Source: Peptococcaceae bacterium BRH_c23
GTDB lineage: Bacteria; Bacillota_B; Desulfitobacteriia; Desulfitobacteriales; Desulfitobacteriaceae
DNA length: 11,220 bases
Direction of reading: 5' to 3'
Assembly (NCBI GenBank): GCA_000961805.1
Contig: LADV01000290.1
Location: 1 to 11,220, forward strand
Within the stretch, counting starts at the first letter, position 1. Each line of letters starts with the position of its first letter. Shown piece after piece: positions 1 to 6,169 of the stretch. Below the pieces are notes generated by a model. The model had not been told where the DNA came from, ran no database searches, and was given only the letters and a program-made list of their open reading frames with translations. Made by a program: the position numbers and the translations under genes.

Positions 1-44
1 CCTTGGACTAAAATCTTGGTTGTTTCATTAATAATAATTGCCAT
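1..44 (-). CDS. sucD: Succinyl-CoA ligase alpha subunit, first 14 complete codons only (runs off left edge)
   Basis: Reading the minus strand from the ATG at 42-44 gives MAIIINETTKILVQ and then the first bases of a Gly codon, which is the characteristic N-terminus of SucD (the CoA/phosphohistidine subunit of succinyl-CoA synthetase). It starts only 5 nt after the sucC stop, with the ribosome site supplied by the GGGAG/AGGAAG sequence spanning the sucC end, so the two genes are translationally linked as in most sucCD operons. Everything past residue 14 lies outside the window, so catalytic residues cannot be checked. Confidence 0.9.
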   Translation of the reverse strand, partial: MAIIINETTKILVQ

Positions 45-49
45 GCTTC

Positions 50-1168
50 CTACGCTCCCTTCGCTTTAACAAAGGCGACAACTTTGGCCACTGCTTCGTC
101 AATTTTTCGATAAGTCTCAATGCCATGTTCACGTAGAAGAGCTATTCCGGCTTCTTCATTGGTGCCTACCAACCGGATTACCAGCGGAACTTGAATATCC
201 ATGGTTTCTTTGACTTGAATGATCGCCTTCGCTACCACATCGCAACGGGTAATTCCTCCGAAGATATTAATTAAGAGGGCTTTAGGCTGGGTGGAAAGTA
301 AAATTTCCAAAGCGCTGGCAGTTGCTTCCTTGCTGGAACCGCCGCCGGCATCCATAAAATTTCGAGGACTTGAACCAAATTCGTTAATCAAATCGAGGGT
401 AGCCATGGTGATTCCTGCGCCATTAGCCATGACGCCGATCTCCCCATCCAGTTCGACATAGGAAATCCCCAGTTCAGCAGCTCTTTTCTCCACGGCAGTC
501 TTTTCTTCAACTAGGGGAACATCCTTCCCAAACCGAAAAGCAGCGTCATCATCAACCGTCATTTTGCCATCCGCGGCAAGGGCCTGAGAATCCGCAACAA
601 CCAATGGGTTGATCTCGATTAGTTCAGCATCATACTTTCGAAAAGTTTGATAAAGTTTCAACATAATATCGGCGACCTCTTTGGCGATCTGACCTTTCAG
701 ACCAAGCTGTCGAGTAATCTCTCTAGCCGCATAAGGTTGTAGCCCGATGTTAATATCGATTAAACGTTTAATCATTAACTCTTCCGCTACTTGCTCAATC
801 TCAACACCCCCAGCCGCAGAGGCAATCAATAACGGCTTGCGGCGTGCCCCATCATAGGTAATCGCCAAATAAAGTTCCTTTTCAATGCTTAATTTTTGCT
901 CGACGAGGATTATATCGACCTTAAGTCCCTTAATGTCAGTCGCCAAGAGTTCCCGCGCCTTTTCCCTAGCCTCTTGAGGGTCCGAAGCAAACTTAATTCC
1001 ACCGGCCTTACCCCTCCCCCCAGAGAGAACTTGGGATTTAATGGCGACAGGACCGATTTGGGCAACAAACTCTGCTACCTCATCGGAACTAGTAAACACT
1101 CGCCCCTTGGGAACAGGGATCCCGTTATTCCTAAAAATTTCTTTGGCCATGTACTCATACAATTTCAC
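50..1168 (-). CDS. sucC: Succinyl-CoA ligase [ADP-forming] beta subunit
   Basis: SucC carries the ATP-grasp and nucleotide-binding half of succinyl-CoA synthetase (succinate + CoA + ATP = succinyl-CoA + ADP + Pi), a cytoplasmic enzyme of the citric acid cycle that clostridia may use in either direction. The 372-residue product is near the usual 385-395. Visible family blocks: ATP-grasp loop SQVLSGGRGKAGGIKF (residues 45-60), SAAGGVEIEQVAEE (117-130), metal-site EINPLVV (185-191) with DGK at 200-202, and the C-terminal ligase domain with ANGAGITMATLDL (248-260), DAGGGSS (273-279) and NIFGGITRCDVVAKAI (301-316). The start is GTG at 1166-1168, preceded by AAAGGAG at about 1177-1183; this start gives the canonical MKLYEY N-terminus. 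The gene is transcribed toward sucD. No lesion is visible. Confidence 0.97.
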   Translation of the reverse strand: MKLYEYMAKEIFRNNGIPVPKGRVFTSSDEVAEFVAQIGPVAIKSQVLSGGRGKAGGIKFASDPQEAREKARELLATDIKGLKVDIILVEQKLSIEKELYLAITYDGARRKPLLIASAAGGVEIEQVAEELMIKRLIDINIGLQPYAAREITRQLGLKGQIAKEVADIMLKLYQTFRKYDAELIEINPLVVADSQALAADGKMTVDDDAAFRFGKDVPLVEEKTAVEKRAAELGISYVELDGEIGVMANGAGITMATLDLINEFGSSPRNFMDAGGGSSKEATASALEILLSTQPKALLINIFGGITRCDVVAKAIIQVKETMDIQVPLVIRLVGTNEEAGIALLREHGIETYRKIDEAVAKVVAFVKAKGA

Positions 1169-1311
1169 CTAGATGGCTCCTTTCAGCATACCTTATTACC
1201 TTAGTGAGCGAAGGTTGGTCTGACTTTTAGCTCGGTTATATATAAACTTTTCAAACTATTTGTTTCTTTGTAGTTCTATGTCGTTAGAGCGAATACCTTC
1301 TCAAAACATAT

Positions 1312-1327
1312 ATTTTGTATACAATAT
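1312..1327. promoter_or_regulatory. Palindromic TTGTATACAA site upstream of sucC
   Basis: The 200-nt gap between the sucC start and the upstream terminator holds an AT-rich palindrome, TTGTA/TACAA (1315-1324), with partial outward symmetry to 1312-1327. TTGTATACAA-like cores are operators for several GntR/FadR-type repressors, so this may be where sucCD transcription is controlled. No convincing sigma-A -35/-10 pair was found around it. Which regulator binds, if any, cannot be read from the sequence. Confidence 0.3.
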
Positions 1328-1368
1328 TATGCGAGGGGTGTGACATGTTTCGTATATTATGGCATATC

Positions 1369-1394
1369 AAAAGGCGACCCCAAACGGGGCCGCT
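1369..1394 (-). terminator. Intrinsic terminator after the tautomerase gene
   Basis: On the minus strand an 8-bp stem (GCGGCCCC with GGGGUCGC, one G-U pair; loop GUUU) is followed after one base by UUUU. It lies about 27 nt past the tautomerase stop codon and separates that gene from sucCD, so the two are independent transcription units. Confidence 0.75.
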
Positions 1395-1421
1395 CCATTC
1401 AACTTGATATATTAAATAATG

Positions 1422-1637
1422 TTAATCCTTAAGTGCTTTATACTTATCCCAATAAACAGTTTCCGTCAACACTTCGCCGCCAATACCCATGTTACTATAT
1501 TCGTGCTCATCTAGGGTGACAGTAAACGCTGCCATGGGAATACCTAAAGCTTTAGAAGCTGCTTGGCTCATTCCATGAATTAAGCTCCTCTTTTGATCAA
1601 TGGTCAGGACAGGTCCATCAAAACTAATCATTGGCAT
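1422..1637 (-). CDS. 4-oxalocrotonate tautomerase-like small enzyme
   Basis: A 71-residue protein of the 4-OT/tautomerase superfamily. These enzymes use the N-terminal proline, exposed after removal of Met, as general base in keto-enol tautomerisation and assemble as hexamers of short beta-alpha-beta subunits. The sequence starts M-P-M-I-S-F and keeps the superfamily pattern: helix segment DQKRSLIHGMSQAASKALGI (residues 14-33), the second beta strand (FTVTLDEHE) and GIGGEVL near the C-terminus. The start ATG at 1635-1637 has GGAGGTG about 9 nt upstream. It stands alone, with its own terminator downstream. The physiological substrate cannot be deduced; no aromatic degradation genes are nearby. 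Confidence 0.85.
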   Translation of the reverse strand: MPMISFDGPVLTIDQKRSLIHGMSQAASKALGIPMAAFTVTLDEHEYSNMGIGGEVLTETVYWDKYKALKD

Positions 1638-1815
1638 TTACAAAAGCACCTCCGCTAATTCATTTCTTAACTCTCATATAAAATTCCCATTAAAGCCACA
1701 AAACATGTAAACTATTTTGGCTTCTTTAGTCCTTTTTGTTTTTACCTAATCTGGCAGAAATGCCCTCTCTAAATGTAAATGCGGATCTGTATTAAATGTA
1801 ATGCAACGGGCAAAT
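1638..1815. other. Intergenic region upstream of the tautomerase gene
   Basis: AT-rich spacer that should hold the minus-strand promoter of the tautomerase gene. An imperfect inverted repeat (AAAGCC at 1692-1697 against GGCTT at 1719-1723, with flanking A and T runs) is visible and, on the plus strand, is followed by T-rich sequence. No strong -35/-10 pair was found and I see no gene here. Confidence 0.4.
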
Positions 1816-1864
1816 GTCGTGTGGGGACGGTCCTTTTGTGTCAAAAGGACCGTCCCCACACGAC
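1816..1864. repeat. Perfect palindrome with 23-bp arms (ggggacggtcc-type dispersed repeat)
   Basis: Left arm 1816-1838 and right arm 1842-1864 are exact reverse complements around a 3-nt TGT loop. The core of each arm is GGGGACGGTCCTTTTG. This type of core occurs as a dispersed palindromic repeat in many clostridial genomes (recalled from memory, not searched). It could fold into a very stable hairpin in the cbiO 3' transcript and stabilise or end that message, but no U-run follows on either strand, so I do not call it a standard intrinsic terminator. Confidence 0.85.
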
Positions 1865-1895
1865 TATAAAAAGCGTACTTTTTCAGAGGTTTCGA

Positions 1896-1934
1896 ACCGT
1901 CCCTACGACACGTCAAAAGGACCATCCCTACAGA
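1896..1934. repeat. Two degenerate half copies of the neighbouring palindrome
   Basis: ACCGTCCCTACGACACG (1896-1912) and a second piece at 1913-1934 containing TCAAAAGGACCATCCCTACA both match the right arm at 1842-1864 with a few substitutions and lie in the same orientation. The second ends at the base next to the cbiO stop codon. This suggests repeated insertion or partial duplication of the element right behind the gene. Confidence 0.65.
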
Positions 1935-2693
1935 CTAAATCTTCTTAGTCTTGCAGACAGGACAGTTCTGCAAAGCCAAGGGAATCTCAAGCCCACACTT
2001 ATCCATCAAGTCAGCATTGACTAGAATTTCAGAGGTCACCCCATCTGCTGCAATCTCTCCGTTTTTGATCACAATGGTCCTATCACACATCTCGAAAATC
2101 ATATCTAAATCGTGACTTGTGATAATTTTTGTGTGTTTAAAGCTCGTCAGCAGTTCCATGACCCTCCGCCTTGATTTGGGGTCCAAAGCAGCTGTGGGTT
2201 CATCCATCACCAAAATGTCTGGCTGCATTGAAAGCACAGAGGCAATAGCGGCAGATCGCTTTTCCCCGCCGGATAACTTGAAGGGGGCTCGATCTTTTAA
2301 GTGAAGGATTCCAACCAACTCCAAAGCCTGAAGGACACGCTTTTCAACTTCCTGTTCGTCAAGTTTATAATTGCGAGGTCCAAAGGCTACATCATCGTAG
2401 ACGGTGTTCATAAATAACTGGTCGTCAGGGTCTTGAAAAACCATACCTAGCCTTTGGCGAATCATTGGCAGAGTCTTTTTCGTAACCTGGACATCTGCCA
2501 CACATACTTCTCCCTGACTTGGAAACAAAACTCCCATGAGTAACATCAGCAGCGTAGATTTTCCTGCCCCGTTCGCTCCAATGATTCCCACTGACTCCCC
2601 ATGATAGATACAAAAGGACATTCCATTGACCGCTTTATGTCCATCTGGATAACTATAATGCAGATCCTTGGCCTCAAGTTTATGATGACTCAT
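1935..2693 (-). CDS. cbiO: Cobalt/nickel ECF transporter ATPase CbiO
   Basis: ATP-hydrolysing subunit that powers the CbiMQO importer from the cytoplasmic face. From the ATG at 2691-2693 the product is 252 residues (MSHHKLEAKDLHYSYPDG...). Motifs: Walker A GANGAGKST (39-47), Q-loop VFQDPDDQLF (85-94), signature LSGGEKR (140-146), Walker B ILVMDEP (160-166), H-loop SHD (193-195). I chose this start because an in-frame extension upstream (to about 2852) runs through cbiQ coding sequence and has no ABC homology, whereas ATGA at 2690-2693 overlaps the cbiQ stop, the classical coupling arrangement. The C-terminus ends in a CPVC pair (244-247), a possible metal-binding or structural tail. The gene ends directly against a block of dispersed repeats. 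It lacks a duplicated ABC domain, so a CbiO homodimer is likely. Confidence 0.95.
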   Translation of the reverse strand: MSHHKLEAKDLHYSYPDGHKAVNGMSFCIYHGESVGIIGANGAGKSTLLMLLMGVLFPSQGEVCVADVQVTKKTLPMIRQRLGMVFQDPDDQLFMNTVYDDVAFGPRNYKLDEQEVEKRVLQALELVGILHLKDRAPFKLSGGEKRSAAIASVLSMQPDILVMDEPTAALDPKSRRRVMELLTSFKHTKIITSHDLDMIFEMCDRTIVIKNGEIAADGVTSEILVNADLMDKCGLEIPLALQNCPVCKTKKI

Positions 2694-3499
2694 CTTATCA
2701 CTCCCGTTATCACTGAACCTATTAGCATCGGAATATTGTAAATCCTCGCTACTGCAAAGAAAAACACCCATCCTGCCAAATAGGCCAAATCCCAGATTCG
2801 AATTTCCTTGGAGTCCCCTGTATGGTATTCCCCAGCAAAACCTCTTAAACACATCGCTTCGTAAATACGCTGGGCTCTGTCAAACGTGCGGAGGATTAAC
2901 TGCCCTGCTAATGATCCCCAAGCACTTCGATGAACACCCTTCTGTTCCGGTGCTCTTAGTGAATAAGCCCTTAAAGTTCGGGCTACTTCCTCCATCAGGA
3001 CAGAGATATATCGATAGGTCAAGAGCAGTTGGAGCACAAAGATACGAGGGATTTTCAACATCCTTAAGGCTCCTGCCAGCCGGTCCATTCCTGTAGTAGC
3101 AATCAGAAGCAGGGCCGCTGTTACTGTCAATCCGCTCTTGATCAGAATAGAAAGGAAGGTAATCCAGCCTCTTGAGATTTCTTTTCCACCCAGCATATAG
3201 ATTTGATGGTCGAAGAAAGGGTTTAGGATCCCTATTCCAATAATGAACGGTGAAACAAGTAAGATCCTTAAAAGGATGGGTTTAAGCGGAAGTTCTGCCA
3301 AAGTAAAAACCATCACCGGGTATAAAAAATACGGTAGCAGACCGTCAATCTCATATCGCCCAAAGGAAACAACCACAGTTAAAAAGCTAACTGTGGTTAA
3401 TAATTTTATGAGAGGATGTAACTTGTGTATCAAGGTTTCCTGCCGAGCTAGATCATCAAGCAGCCGCATATTATACAATGAATTCATGATGTTTGCCAT
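2690..3499 (-). CDS. cbiQ: Cobalt/nickel ECF transporter T component CbiQ
   Basis: Membrane scaffold that couples CbiO hydrolysis to the CbiM substrate-binding subunit. It has 269 residues with several hydrophobic spans (roughly 30-46, 54-70, 78-93, 112-135, 150-166, 238-262) and the two cytoplasmic coupling-helix motifs of T proteins: ARTLRAYSLRA (173-183) and RAQRIYEAMCLRGF (208-221). Annotated start ATG 3497-3499 (MANIMNS); a second in-frame ATG is four codons later, and both have weak ribosome sites, so the exact start is uncertain. It overlaps cbiO by 4 nt and follows cbiM after a 136-nt gap in the same direction. Confidence 0.93.
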   Translation of the reverse strand: MANIMNSLYNMRLLDDLARQETLIHKLHPLIKLLTTVSFLTVVVSFGRYEIDGLLPYFLYPVMVFTLAELPLKPILLRILLVSPFIIGIGILNPFFDHQIYMLGGKEISRGWITFLSILIKSGLTVTAALLLIATTGMDRLAGALRMLKIPRIFVLQLLLTYRYISVLMEEVARTLRAYSLRAPEQKGVHRSAWGSLAGQLILRTFDRAQRIYEAMCLRGFAGEYHTGDSKEIRIWDLAYLAGWVFFFAVARIYNIPMLIGSVITGVIR

Positions 3500-3576
3500 A
3501 TCAACAATCCAATCTAAATTTATAAAACAAAACTATAATGCATCTTAGAACAGGCCCCGCCAAATTTAGTGAACTC

Positions 3577-3594
3577 GTTCAACTAAAGTTGAAC
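3577..3594. repeat. Short inverted repeat between cbiM and cbiQ
   Basis: GTTCAACT and AGTTGAAC (8-bp arms, AA loop) form a perfect small hairpin in the 136-nt cbiM-cbiQ gap; a second one, GTGAGA/TCTCAC, lies at 3608-3620. Neither is followed by a U-run on the minus strand. They could be RNA-processing or stability elements that set the cbiM to cbiQO ratio, but this is only a possibility. Confidence 0.4.
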
Positions 3595-3635
3595 ATCGAG
3601 TCTTTGGGTGAGAGTCTCACGACTGGATGAATGAT

Positions 3636-4688
3636 TTAAGAATTTGCTCTCATCTTTCTTCGTTTCAGCATACTGATACCCGCACCCACAAGGGCGGCTA
3701 AGCCAAGCGTCATCCCGCCACCGATTAATCCCGCAGTACTCGTTCCACCACTTACAGCAGGCCATGCTTCTTTGCCTTCTCCAGCACTTTGTTCTATTTC
3801 ATTTACTGGTGCCTTAAAGGAATAATCCGGTAGAAATGCAATTTTACTCTGTAGGTCAGACAGTTGCTGATGTAGGCCATCTGGAGCCTCCAGTTCGGCT
3901 GTACCGGCAGTCTTGATCATGGCCCACTCCAAGCCATCCGGATTGGAAGAAGCAAACCAGGATAACCCTACTCCTGTCAGCACCGCAACTATGACGAGTC
4001 TTGCAACAACCTTTTTTATGGTGACATTGCCTATAGCTTCTCCTGAACTAGCTCTTTCAATAATTTCTGGTCGCGAGTTCCAAATATAGGTTACTACAGC
4101 AGCTGTGACCAGACCCTCAATTGCACCAATGGCCAGATGAATGGGTTGCATTAATAAGACAAACGTCCCAAAAGGCAACTCAGTCTTCCCTGAAAAGAGT
4201 GTTTCTAGCACGACCCCGAAGGCACCCATCTGAAGGCCGATGATTGCCGTAAGGACGGATGCCAAGACTATCCGTCTCGTTGTATACCCCTTTTTCATGA
4301 ACCCTTTATAGATTAAGGGATAGGCAATAAAACAGGTGAAAAAGCCCATGTTAAAAACATTACTTCCTAAGGCCAGCAATCCTCCATCAGCAAAGAAAAG
4401 CGCTTGTATCGTCAGAACGGATGCCATAGTCAGGAAGCCCGCATACGGTCCGAGCAATATCGCAAGAATTAAACCTCCCCCAATATGGCCGCTTGAGCCC
4501 GTTCCCGGTATCGCAAAATTGATCATCTGTGACGCAAAGATAAAGGCTCCCATGACTCCCATTAAAGGAATTTTCTTTTCATCCATCTCGGTTTGAATTC
4601 TTTTAATCGAATAGGCCGCAACACCTGCTGTTGCTACCCACATAGTTGCACCCACTATTGGTGAAATTAAGGCATCTGCCATATGCAT
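3636..4688 (-). CDS. cbiM: Cobalt/nickel ECF transporter substrate-binding subunit CbiM with fused PDGLE (CbiN-like) domain
   Basis: Integral-membrane S component that binds Co2+ or Ni2+ at the outer face. The product is 350 residues. It begins MHMADALISP; in the structurally studied NikM/CbiM proteins the N-terminal Met-His and a later His coordinate the metal, and here His2 and His68 (GSSGHIGGG) fit. About seven hydrophobic spans cover residues 10-200. The C-terminal part has another span (229-246), the hallmark NPDGLEW (249-255), an extracytoplasmic stretch and a final span (316-341) ending in KRRK. That tail corresponds to the CbiN/PDGLE partner that other systems encode separately, and no separate cbiN is present. 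The start ATG at 4686-4688 has GGAGGG at an ideal distance. Co versus Ni specificity cannot be decided from sequence alone. Confidence 0.93.
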   Translation of the reverse strand: MHMADALISPIVGATMWVATAGVAAYSIKRIQTEMDEKKIPLMGVMGAFIFASQMINFAIPGTGSSGHIGGGLILAILLGPYAGFLTMASVLTIQALFFADGGLLALGSNVFNMGFFTCFIAYPLIYKGFMKKGYTTRRIVLASVLTAIIGLQMGAFGVVLETLFSGKTELPFGTFVLLMQPIHLAIGAIEGLVTAAVVTYIWNSRPEIIERASSGEAIGNVTIKKVVARLVIVAVLTGVGLSWFASSNPDGLEWAMIKTAGTAELEAPDGLHQQLSDLQSKIAFLPDYSFKAPVNEIEQSAGEGKEAWPAVSGGTSTAGLIGGGMTLGLAALVGAGISMLKRRKMRANS

Positions 4689-4780
4689 AAGTATCCCTCC
4701 ATCTATTATAATTCATGTCATGTTCTTTGTCTTTTCGAGCTGATGAAGTAATTCTAACTCTCCCTTCCTTTTAGATAAAC

Positions 4781-4848
4781 AAAAAAAACCACAAAGTAGA
4801 CCCTATTGAGTCAAACCTCCATGGTTTTGCAAACACCTTCATGGTCTT
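4781..4848 (-). ncRNA. Structured leader RNA with twin ACC-AUGRA-GGU hairpins upstream of cbiM (candidate attenuator/riboswitch)
   Basis: On the minus strand, hairpin 1 is ACC-AUGAA-GGU (4845-4835), hairpin 2 AAACC-AUGGA-GGUUU (4827-4813), hairpin 3 GACUC-AAUA-GGGUC (4812-4799). They are followed by UGGUUUU (4791-4785) merging into an eight-U run (4788-4781). UGGUUUU is complementary to AAAACCA (4828-4822), the 5' arm of hairpin 2, so folding of hairpin 2 and of the terminator-like stem are mutually exclusive. A second copy with the same plan precedes the fmdE remnant at 6081-6155. The leader lies between the promoter near 4900-4929 and the cbiM start, as expected for cis regulation of metal uptake. 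No B12-box-like or NiCo-riboswitch-like element was recognised. The ligand or factor is unknown. Confidence 0.6.
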
Positions 4849-4899
4849 GCTCTTACATATTTATTTTCTCAAATATTCTATACGACTTCCCTAAGGACA

Positions 4900-4929
4900 T
4901 ATATACCATATTCCATCCTTGTTAGTCAA
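4900..4929 (-). promoter_or_regulatory. Sigma-A-type promoter for cbiMQO
   Basis: The minus strand has -35 TTGACT (4929-4924) and a -10 of GTATAT with 17-nt spacing or TATATA with 18-nt spacing (4906-4900). Transcription would start near 4893 and give a leader of about 200 nt containing the twin-hairpin element. Confidence 0.6.
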
Positions 4930-5185
4930 TAGATTTTTGGCTCAACTGTAAGAAAGGAGTCCTCTAACACAATACATGGTCAGTGTAGACCACCTGGCAC
5001 CCAGAGGTTCCTTGTTAATTTTGAGAGTCGAGGTAAATTTCTTGGTAGGAGACTCAATAGATAGTCTACATTTAGATAATGATTGCCGATTGATCCATAT
5101 GTTGGCTCAATTCCCGGTCTTTTGATACGTTTGAGTATTTCTATCCCCTATCTAGCATAGCCATATTAAGTATGGGGGTGGGCAA
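4930..5185. other. Intergenic region between divergent cbiMQO and amj
   Basis: No gene seen. On the plus strand two small adjacent hairpins are possible: GGTC/GACC (4978-4981 and 4988-4991) and CTGG/CCAG (4994-4997 and 5001-5004). A weak candidate amj promoter is TTGAGT (5131-5136) with TAGCAT (5153-5158). CCATA/TATGG (about 5161-5175) could form a small hairpin touching the GGGGGTGG ribosome site of amj. Confidence 0.35.
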
Positions 5186-5977
5186 ATGCAGTTTAATATA
5201 GTCCATTTATTTTATTTAACGTTTATAATCCACATAATAGATACATTTGCTTACTCCGTACGGCTTAATTACATTAAAAGTGGACAATTTGCCTTATCCT
5301 TGACCGTTTTCAACTTATTTTATTTAATCTCTCTGATTGCGCATACTATGCAGGCTCCTTTAATTGGAGGTTTGATGGATAATTCCATCTGTCAAAGTCT
5401 TGATCCTCTACCTATTATCCGCAAGGTGATTTTTGTAGCAACTGCAGGAACATTCATTGGGATAATCTTAACTCCCACTTTTTTAAATGCCTTCAATAGA
5501 GTAGTGAATAGACTGGAACAAACAGGCTCCGTGCCAGCCGTTGTCATCAATGCCTTAAAATTTCGGAGTATCCGAATATTATTTAAAAGTATTATTTTGC
5601 CTACCCAAGAAATGGTTAATCATCTGCCCTATCATAAAATTCCTATTAATTTAATCGTGCTCAATGCACTTGTCACTGGAATTTATACCATCGGGGTAAT
5701 GTCGGCTTATTATGCTACTTTACTTGTTGACCCTCAGCATCGTCTGGCAGCTTCAGCTTCGGCAGGAATAATTAACACTGCCGCAAACATTATCTTTATG
5801 CTTTTTATTGATCCCAAATCATCAATTATTACTGATCAAACATTGAGGGGAAATCGTCCTTATAAAGAAGTTAAAGCCCTTGTCGTTATGCTAATGAGTG
5901 CCAAACTCATCGGAACCTTAATTGGACAATTGCTCCTTATTCCAGTGGCTCAAGCCATTGCCGCTATTTATAAATGA
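5186..5977 (+). CDS. amj: Alternate lipid II flippase, Amj family
   Basis: Amj (formerly YdaH, DUF2837) is an integral-membrane protein that can replace MurJ in moving the peptidoglycan precursor lipid II across the membrane in Bacillus subtilis. The 263-residue product has the family N-terminus, a first span with IHIIDTFAYSVRL (residues 15-27), then a second span followed by QAPLIGG (56-62) and the loop near DPQHRLAASASAGIINTAANI (182-202), which I recall as conserved. About six hydrophobic spans are visible (2-24, 34-52, 82-101, 152-178, 190-208, 233-262). Start ATG 5186 follows GGGGGTGG by a few bases. It is divergent from cbiMQO. In B. subtilis amj responds to envelope stress; nothing in the upstream sequence proves that here. 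Length matches the family, so it appears intact. Confidence 0.85.
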   Translation: MQFNIVHLFYLTFIIHIIDTFAYSVRLNYIKSGQFALSLTVFNLFYLISLIAHTMQAPLIGGLMDNSICQSLDPLPIIRKVIFVATAGTFIGIILTPTFLNAFNRVVNRLEQTGSVPAVVINALKFRSIRILFKSIILPTQEMVNHLPYHKIPINLIVLNALVTGIYTIGVMSAYYATLLVDPQHRLAASASAGIINTAANIIFMLFIDPKSSIITDQTLRGNRPYKEVKALVVMLMSAKLIGTLIGQLLLIPVAQAIAAIYK

Positions 5978-6063
5978 TTGCACACGATACAATACTAAAG
6001 CTTAATTTATTCATTTCGAACATATGTCTGGCAGGAATTCATGTGATGTTGTAGAATACTAAG

Positions 6064-6069
6064 TATAAT
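6064..6069 (+). promoter_or_regulatory. Perfect -10 box of the fmdE-leader promoter
   Basis: TATAAT at 6064-6069 lies 13 nt before the first hairpin of the structured leader. The -35 region is poor (ATGTGA at 6041-6046, 17-nt spacing), so the promoter may need an activator or be weak. Transcription would start near 6076, only a few bases before the leader structure. Confidence 0.5.
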
Positions 6070-6080
6070 CATAGTTCGCA

Positions 6081-6155
6081 GGACCATGAAGGTGTTTGTG
6101 ACGACCATGGAGGTCTGACTTTGATAGGTCAGTTTTCTTATGGTCTTTTTATTTT
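6081..6155 (+). ncRNA. Second copy of the twin-hairpin leader RNA, upstream of the fmdE remnant
   Basis: Hairpin 1 ACC-AUGAA-GGU (6083-6093), hairpin 2 GACC-AUGGA-GGUC (6103-6115), hairpin 3 CUGAC...GUCAG (6115-6132, loop UUUGAUAG), then AUGGUC (6140-6145) followed by UUUUUAUUUU. AUGGUC is the exact complement of GACCAU (6103-6108), the 5' arm of hairpin 2. Compared with the cbiM copy, G6103 is replaced by A, and both alternative partners (C6115 and C6145) are replaced by U, so both pairings survive. The spacing between hairpin 2 and the final arm is about 30 nt in both copies. This supports a switch between an antiterminating hairpin and a terminator. Confidence 0.6.
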
Positions 6156-6169
6156 GCAAAAAGGGGGAT

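Noticed and set aside
2694..2852. N-terminal extension of cbiO by 53 residues
   Set aside because: It lies wholly inside cbiQ in another frame and has no ABC-domain similarity; the ATGA overlap start at 2693 is the normal coupled start.
4689..4930. Cobalamin or NiCo (czcD) riboswitch upstream of cbiM
   Set aside because: I found no B12-box-like or NiCo-like conserved core; the visible structure is the twin-hairpin element instead.
6140..6169. ATG 6140 as start of the FmdE-like ORF
   Set aside because: It sits in the predicted terminator stem and U-run, has no ribosome site, and encodes VFLFCKKGD, which is leader sequence.
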